From assembly GCF_932526225.1 (NCBI RefSeq), contig NC_064036.1, positions 19,242,953 through 19,306,952 of the forward strand: DNA of 64,000 bases. Reading direction: 5' to 3'. The first letter of the stretch is position 1. Every line of letters begins with the position of its first letter. Made by a program: the position numbers and the translations under genes. The notes under the pieces were generated by a model. The model saw only the letters and a list, made by a program, of their open reading frames with translations, ran no database searches and was not told the DNA's origin. This DNA comes from Nematostella vectensis (Eukaryota; Cnidaria; Anthozoa; Actiniaria; Edwardsiidae). Below are positions 58,679 through 64,000 of the stretch, in pieces.

Positions 58679-59371
58679 ATGTGCGATAGCATGTCTCCAG
58701 TCCGTGATCACTACAGCCCAGAAGAACATATATTTTGCTGTGATGATTACCAAATACAATCTTTTAGAGAAAAGGGTAAGGCACTCGTAAAATCCTGCAA
58801 GGATAAAGTAATGAAACGAAAGAAAACACCTTTAAATGAGCCAGTTCCTAAGACAAAGAACAGTGAAACCCTCTCAACATTCACCTATCAAGAAGGAGTG
58901 GAGCAAAACAATGTTCAGTGTGTGCTGGTACCTTCCACATTTTTCGAAGTCAAGGATTTTGAATCTGAAGGTTTATCTACAAATACTACAGAAATAAACA
59001 ACGAAACATTAAATACTGCAGAAACAAACAACGGACCAATTCATAAAAAGCCTGGCACCTCGTTAAACAAAAGGAAAACCCAGCCAATCGTTGATGACAA
59101 ACACAAGGTGAAAGTTAAAAGGTTGGATAATCTCGAAGATTTCATGAAGGTCACAGTGCTGAATGGAGGCGCCAGGATTTTTCAGTGTACACACTGTGAA
59201 AAAGAGTTTAAGAACTCCTATGAACTGGGTCGACATGTCAGAGTTCATACAGGGGAAAAGCCATACAAATGTACTTACTGCAGCAAGGCATTTAGCTTAA
59301 CTAGTAACCTTTACAAGCATGTTAGAAGTCACACTAGGGAAAAATCTAGAATCAAAATACTGACTGAATAA
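58679..59371 (+). CDS. Two-finger C2H2 zinc-finger protein, intronless
   Basis: A 230-residue protein with two classical C2H2 fingers at its C-terminus: Cys170, Cys173, His186, His190 and Cys198, Cys201, His214, His218, joined by the TGEKPYKC linker. The N-terminal 160 residues are polar and probably disordered, with basic patches (KRKK about 46-49, KRK about 131-133, KVKVKR) that could be nuclear localisation signals. It is probably a sequence-specific DNA-binding protein in the nucleus. The single exon and the short array (two fingers instead of the usual many) suggest either a small regulator or a retrocopy, though no poly-A tail or flanking duplication is evident. The start was chosen as the first ATG of the frame; another in-frame ATG follows at codon 5. 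Confidence 0.85.
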   Translation: MCDSMSPVRDHYSPEEHIFCCDDYQIQSFREKGKALVKSCKDKVMKRKKTPLNEPVPKTKNSETLSTFTYQEGVEQNNVQCVLVPSTFFEVKDFESEGLSTNTTEINNETLNTAETNNGPIHKKPGTSLNKRKTQPIVDDKHKVKVKRLDNLEDFMKVTVLNGGARIFQCTHCEKEFKNSYELGRHVRVHTGEKPYKCTYCSKAFSLTSNLYKHVRSHTREKSRIKILTE

Positions 59372-60332
59372 GAATACGGTTACAGAGGAGAAAATCCATG
59401 CCAAAGGATTTGAAGAGTTTGTTGTAAAATGCCTGGAAAATATGCAGAGATTAGAAATGAATTTTGGACAAGTATTCTGCCATTAGCAAGGGAGGGTTCG
59501 TAAGATCACCCTTGTCTGGAAGGGCCACTCAAATGGAAGGAAACTGAGTATGACTAAAAGATAGGACTAGATGCCTAAGAGAAAATGGTCTGCTTCATGG
59601 GTAAACAAACACCCCAAATCTAGACTATGGACTGCATGAACACAAAAAAAATGGATGCATCACATTTAATGGACAATCACATTTAATGGACAATATTATG
59701 TCATTGAAAGGCTTGATAAGTGCTGATAATCTTATTTGTGTTTTTGTTTGCTGAAATATTTTGTCAGGATTTAATCACATGCTTGTTATAAGGTCCATAC
59801 GACATACCATTTGGAAGATGAAAATATATAGCATTGATCAAATCTATCAACTCTGAATGGTTATATAGACTTTAAAATAAGCCTTAAAATTAACCATTTC
59901 AGCAAGCAGGATAAAAACAAACAGGATTATTTTATTCCCCTTCTATTAAGCTTTCAAATGTATGTCATATAACATATTGAAGAACTTACCATTAAATGTG
60001 ACACATGTATTGGTCATTTAGGGGATGCATGTATTGATGATTTTACTTGATTTTTTGTGTTCTGGGGTGCCATGCATGGAATCTATAGGTTTATTTATGA
60101 AAGGGAGTTGCCTGAGTTCACTGCTCCCCACCCCAGAAATTCCCAAAAGCCCTAAACGAAGAAAAAAACTAATTTTCTTTTTTGGAAATCTAATTAGAAT
60201 AAAACTTACAGGTAAAATCAGTTATATACAATATGCCATTAATTTTAATAAAAACACAAAAATTTGCCCCTCCCCCTCCCCCTATTAAATGTTGTAGAAC
60301 AAGGGTTGCAGGTGTCAGGCTACAACATAGAA

Positions 60333-60582
60333 AGGGGGAAGGGGTTTCTAGGAAAGGGGGAAGGGGTTTCTAGGAAAGGGGGAAGGGGTTTCTAGGAAAG
60401 GGGGAAGGGGTTTCTAGGAAAGGGGGAAGGGGTTTCTAGGAAAGGGGGAAGGGGTTTCTAGGAAAGGGGGAAGGGGTTTCTAGGAAAGGGGGAAGGGGTT
60501 TCTAGGAAAGGGGGAAGGGGTTTCTAGGAAAGGGGGAAGGGGTTTCTAGGAAAGGGGGAAGGGGTTTCTAGGAAAGGGGGTG
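60333..60582 (+). repeat. 22-bp G-rich tandem repeat
   Basis: About 11 almost identical copies of GGGGGAAGGGGTTTCTAGGA plus AA. Each has two runs of four or five G, so the plus strand could form G-quadruplexes. The low divergence suggests recent expansion or ongoing length change. Confidence 0.95.
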
Positions 60583-61954
60583 GGGTACAAAGGTGTTATG
60601 CTAGAAATATGACATGATCACATGGCAAGCGTTTTCAACTGGAAAAATTATCAATATTTAATTCGCTGATTGAGCATAAAATGTGTCCATTGGTGTGTTT
60701 TTTTATTCAAGTAAAGATATTCTTTGCTGATCAAACCACTCATTTGATACCCAAAATGCAATTTTTGTCATTTAGTTTTTTTTTGTCATTTAGATTTTTT
60801 AAATTAAAATTTTCTCTAGACTCATTTCCCTTCACATATTGTGAAACACAAAAAAACTGAATGCCATGGGAAACTTTATGGTGCGATACATATTAACAAA
60901 GTGAAATCTGCCAATAATACTTGTACTTGTATAATATGTGTAACCGATAAAATATTGGTAATAGATGATATGAATGAAAAAAAATGCAAAGCACTCATTT
61001 GTATTCAGATTTTCTCAGATGTAAACAATAACAAAGAAATGGTTGAGCTATAATCATTGTTAATCCTTATTGTCTGTGGGAAAGAACACCAGGAGTGAAC
61101 AAGAATAATAAAAACAATGAGAGGGTTTCCCGTCGTTATGATAAGAGTTGCAATATAAAGCTTTGATAAACTGTATTTCAACTGTGATTAAAGAAAAAAA
61201 ATACCCAAACCCCCCTTCTTGTGAAAAATAAAATTCAGATTCCCCCACCCCTGGAATTAAGGATATAATACAGTGTTGAAAGACCGCTCCCCCCTCCACC
61301 GTATGGGTGCAGTGTGAGGCATGGATCTCATGCCCCCCACCTCCCACCCACCCCGGGTGTAGGTTTGGGTATGATTTGTTTTTGTGGAATAACACAATCT
61401 AAATGAGATAATGAATACATTGTCTCCTTATAACCTTTTTTTTTTGTGGAGGGAGGAAAACTCATGGACTCAAGGAAGAACCACCACTCAACGCACGTTG
61501 GAACCGCAAATCAACCCGTAACTCAGTGGTGAGCGGCACTGGCCGGCGAGGTTCTGCCCGCCACTCAGGCTTAGGAGATGTTTTTATTCTATCCGCCTTT
61601 TTTCTGCCTGTGACATTGAGCGTCGTCTATATAAAATACTAAAAAGCAAAGACGAAATCGATATTCTGCATGGCTCAGTCACGCAAACATAAAACTGTAT
61701 TCTTTGCACTTTTATCAGAATCAATGATGCATCGGGCGTATGAAAATCAGCGCAAAAAGAGAATGAAAGGTGAAGAAATAGATGGACAGCTCCCTATGTA
61801 AGATCCATAAGTTTTTCAGGGGCTCGTCAGAACGGTGAAATGTTTCTTGTATTTAAATGCTTATTAAGTACTTCATGGTGTATGTACAGTTAGCTACTTT
61901 CATACCTCTTTTCCCTTCTTCTTTCTCTTAATTCGATTTTAACACGCGCGTATA

Positions 61955-62125
61955 CAGTGGAACCCCGTTAACTCGATCCCTCAAGAAAAAAAGACAGTTC
62001 GAGTTATCTTAGTTACAATAAGCGGAGTGTTCGAGTTACCGAGGAAATAGAACCTAGAATTAGTCTCTAGTAAAATTGAAGTCAGTTCTAGTTAGCGGGA
62101 AGTTCGAGTTATCGGTGTTCCACTG
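61955..62125. mobile_element. Pogo/Tigger-type MITE
   Basis: CAGTGGAACCCCGTTAACTC at the left and an inverted GTTATCGGTGTTCCACTG at the right, flanked by TA on both sides (61953-61954 and 62126-62127). The CAGTGGAACC-type terminus is characteristic of pogo/Tigger elements. The 171-bp interior has repeated GTTCGAGTTA motifs and no coding capacity. Confidence 0.75.
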
Positions 62126-62215
62126 TATCTCCGCTCTCTGCTCTCTGCTCTCTCCTCCTCCGTTTCCTTTCTTAGTGAAGAATAATGACCCTTAAAACCC
62201 AAGGCTTGGAATGTT

Positions 62216-62413
62216 CTAGGCCCTATCAGAGCCTTGATTTGCGTCTCTCTCGTCTCTTGTTTTCCCGACATGCTTCTCATCTCGAGTCACGTGAGTGTTC
62301 TCGTGGGCCTCAATATCGTACAGTTCGTGGCGGATTTTCTCGATGTCTTCAAGGACATGTACTAAGTCGTCTGTGCCAACATCACTGAATTGTGCTTTTG
62401 ACTCGACTTCGCT
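62216..62413 (-). CDS. C-terminal exon of an unrecognised minus-strand gene
   Basis: A strong acceptor (TTTCTTCTTGTTCAG) precedes 62413, and 65 codons follow to a stop at 62216, entry phase 0. The peptide starts SEVESKAQFSDVGTDDL, continues as an amphipathic, probably coiled-coil helix (LVHVLEDIEKIRHELYDIEA), and ends in a highly charged tail (DEKHVGKTRDERDANQGS). No family is recognised. Upstream exons would lie beyond the 38-bp array outside the window. Confidence 0.5.
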   Translation of the reverse strand, partial: SEVESKAQFSDVGTDDLVHVLEDIEKIRHELYDIEAHENTHVTRDEKHVGKTRDERDANQGSDRA

Positions 62414-62496
62414 CTGAACAAGAAGAAACAATGATTCATTCTCTCTTGGCTGGTTTTGAAAAAGATTATGACAATAAGGCAGCAAACAAAGCAAAC

Positions 62497-64000
62497 CTCT
62501 CCAGTCTCTCTAAATCAGTCAAGCTCAATTACCACCACCCAGTCTCTCTCAATCAGTCAAGATAAACTACCACTACCCAGTCTCTCTCAATCAATCAAGA
62601 TAAACTACCACTACCCAGTCTCTCTCGATCAGGCAAGCTCAACTACCACTACCCAGTCTCTCTCAATCAATCAAGCTCAACTACAACTACCCAGTCTCTC
62701 TCAATCAATCAAGCTCAACTACCACTACCCAGTCTCTCTCAATCAATCAAGCTCAACTACCACTACCCAGTCTCTCTTAATCAGTCAAGATAAACTACCA
62801 CTACCCAGTCTCTCTCAATCAGTCAAGCTCAACTACCACTACCCAGTCTCTCTCAGTCAAGCTCAACTACCACTACCCAGTCTCTTTCAATCAATAAGGA
62901 TGAACTACCACTACCCAGTCTCTCTCAATCAATCAATCAAGATAAACTACCACTACCCAGTCTCTCTCAATCAATCAAGATAAACTACCATTACCCAGTC
63001 TCTCTCAATCAGTCAAGATAAACTACCACTACCCAGTCTCTCTCAATCAGTCAAGATAAATTACAACTACCCAGTCTCTCTCAATCAATCAAGATAAACT
63101 ACCACTACCCAGTCTCTCTCAATCAGTCAAGATAAACTACCACTACCCAGTCTCTTTCAATCAATCAAGATAAACTACCACTACCCAGTCTCTCTCAATC
63201 AATCAAGATAAACTACCACTACCCAGTCTCTCTCAATCAATCAAGATAAACTACCATTACCCAGTCTCTCTCAATCAGTCAAGATAAACTACCACTACCC
63301 AGTCTCTCTCAATCAGTCAAGATAAATTACAACTACCCAGTCTCTCTCAATCAATCAAGATAAACTACCACTACCCAGTCTCTCTCAATCAGTCAAGATA
63401 AACTACCACAACCCAGTCTCTCTCAATCAATCAAAATAAACTACCACTACCCAGTCTCTCTCAATCAAGCCCAACTACCACTACCCAGTCTCTCTCAATC
63501 AGTCAAGATAAACTACCACTACCCAGTCTCTCTTAATCAATCAAGCCAAACTAACACTACCCAGTCTCTCTCAATCAATCAAGATAGACTACCAGTACCC
63601 AGTTTCTCTCAATTAGTCAAGATAAACTTCCACTACCCAGTCTCTCTCAATCAGTCAAGATAAACTACCACTACCCAGTCTCTCTCAATCAATCATGCTC
63701 AACTACCACTACACAGTCTCTTTCAATCAGGCAAGATAAACTACCACTACCCAGTCTCTCTCAATCAGTCAAGATAAACTACCACTACCCAGTCTCTCTC
63801 AATCAGTCAAGATAAACTACCACTACCCAGTCTCTGTCAATCAATCAAGATAAACTACCACTACCCAGTCTCTCTCAATCAGTCAAGATAAACTACCACT
63901 ACCCAGTCTCTCTCAATCAATCAAGATAAACTACCACTACCCAGTCTCTCTCAATCAATCAAGCCCAACTACCACTACCCAGTCTCTCTCAATCAGTCAA
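62497..64000. repeat. 38-bp minisatellite running off the window end
   Basis: About 39 units of AATCAATCAAGATAAACTAC plus CACTACCCAGTCTCTCTC, with AATCAGTCAAG and CAAGCTCAAC variants. It probably lies in the intron upstream of the exon at 62413. The first 175 codons of open frame on the plus strand are a repeat artefact. No copy of the exon edge is included. Confidence 0.95.

Larger units (their letters stand above)
59372..62215. other. No gene recognised
   Basis: 3' flank of the zinc-finger gene, then AT-rich DNA. Content seen: a G-rich 22-bp array, a pogo-type MITE (both listed), and a candidate AATAAA at about 60247. The small open frames at 60025-60288, 60841-61053 and 61060-61395 lack domains. 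Confidence 0.5.

Noticed and set aside
61440-61570. Possible tRNA- or SINE-like segment
   Set aside because: No A-box/B-box pair or cloverleaf could be found.

Overview
This is a stretch of metazoan nuclear DNA. The genes have short exons with GT-AG introns, there are intronless class A GPCRs, Ly6/uPAR-type GPI proteins, a PAN/EGF/ILEI secreted protein and an M13 zinc metallopeptidase, all set in AT-rich DNA full of miniature transposons and long minisatellites. Hammerhead-ribozyme elements and the domain mix suggest a cnidarian, most likely an anthozoan such as a sea anemone of the Nematostella type. That is inference; no species marker is present.

Layout. 1-11360: sparse, with one intronless orphan GPCR (3217-4266, minus), several dispersed or terminal-inverted-repeat elements, an ATT microsatellite and a hammerhead-ribozyme element (10228-10511). 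11362-18143: two convergent Ly6/uPAR genes; the plus-strand one is split by a 3.4 kb intron made almost wholly of a 24-bp G-rich repeat. 21377-26760: a second intronless neuropeptide-receptor-like GPCR followed directly by 4.1 kb of 43-bp repeats that may lie in its 3' UTR. 28920-31994: a five-exon secreted PAN-like/EGF/ILEI(FAM3)-domain protein. 34791-57197 (minus): a neprilysin/ECE-like M13 peptidase, 16 common exons plus three alternative membrane-anchor first exons; the C-terminal exons are not found. 57733-58285: a two-unit hammerhead element. 58679-59371: an intronless two-finger C2H2 protein. 62216-62413 (minus): last exon of an unrecognised gene, followed by a 38-bp array running off the window.

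The most unusual feature is in the M13 gene. Four of its intronic minisatellites are built from the gene's own exon-intron junctions. One array of about 165 units (44320-50584) repeats the last 33 bases of exon 4 together with its 5' splice site. Three others repeat a 3' splice site with the first 10-15 bases of the following exon (exons 2, 6 and 14). The gene therefore carries on the order of 200 tandem copies of near-consensus splice sites, of which only the exon-abutting copy keeps the reading frame. I know of no described system of this kind; transcript data would be decisive.
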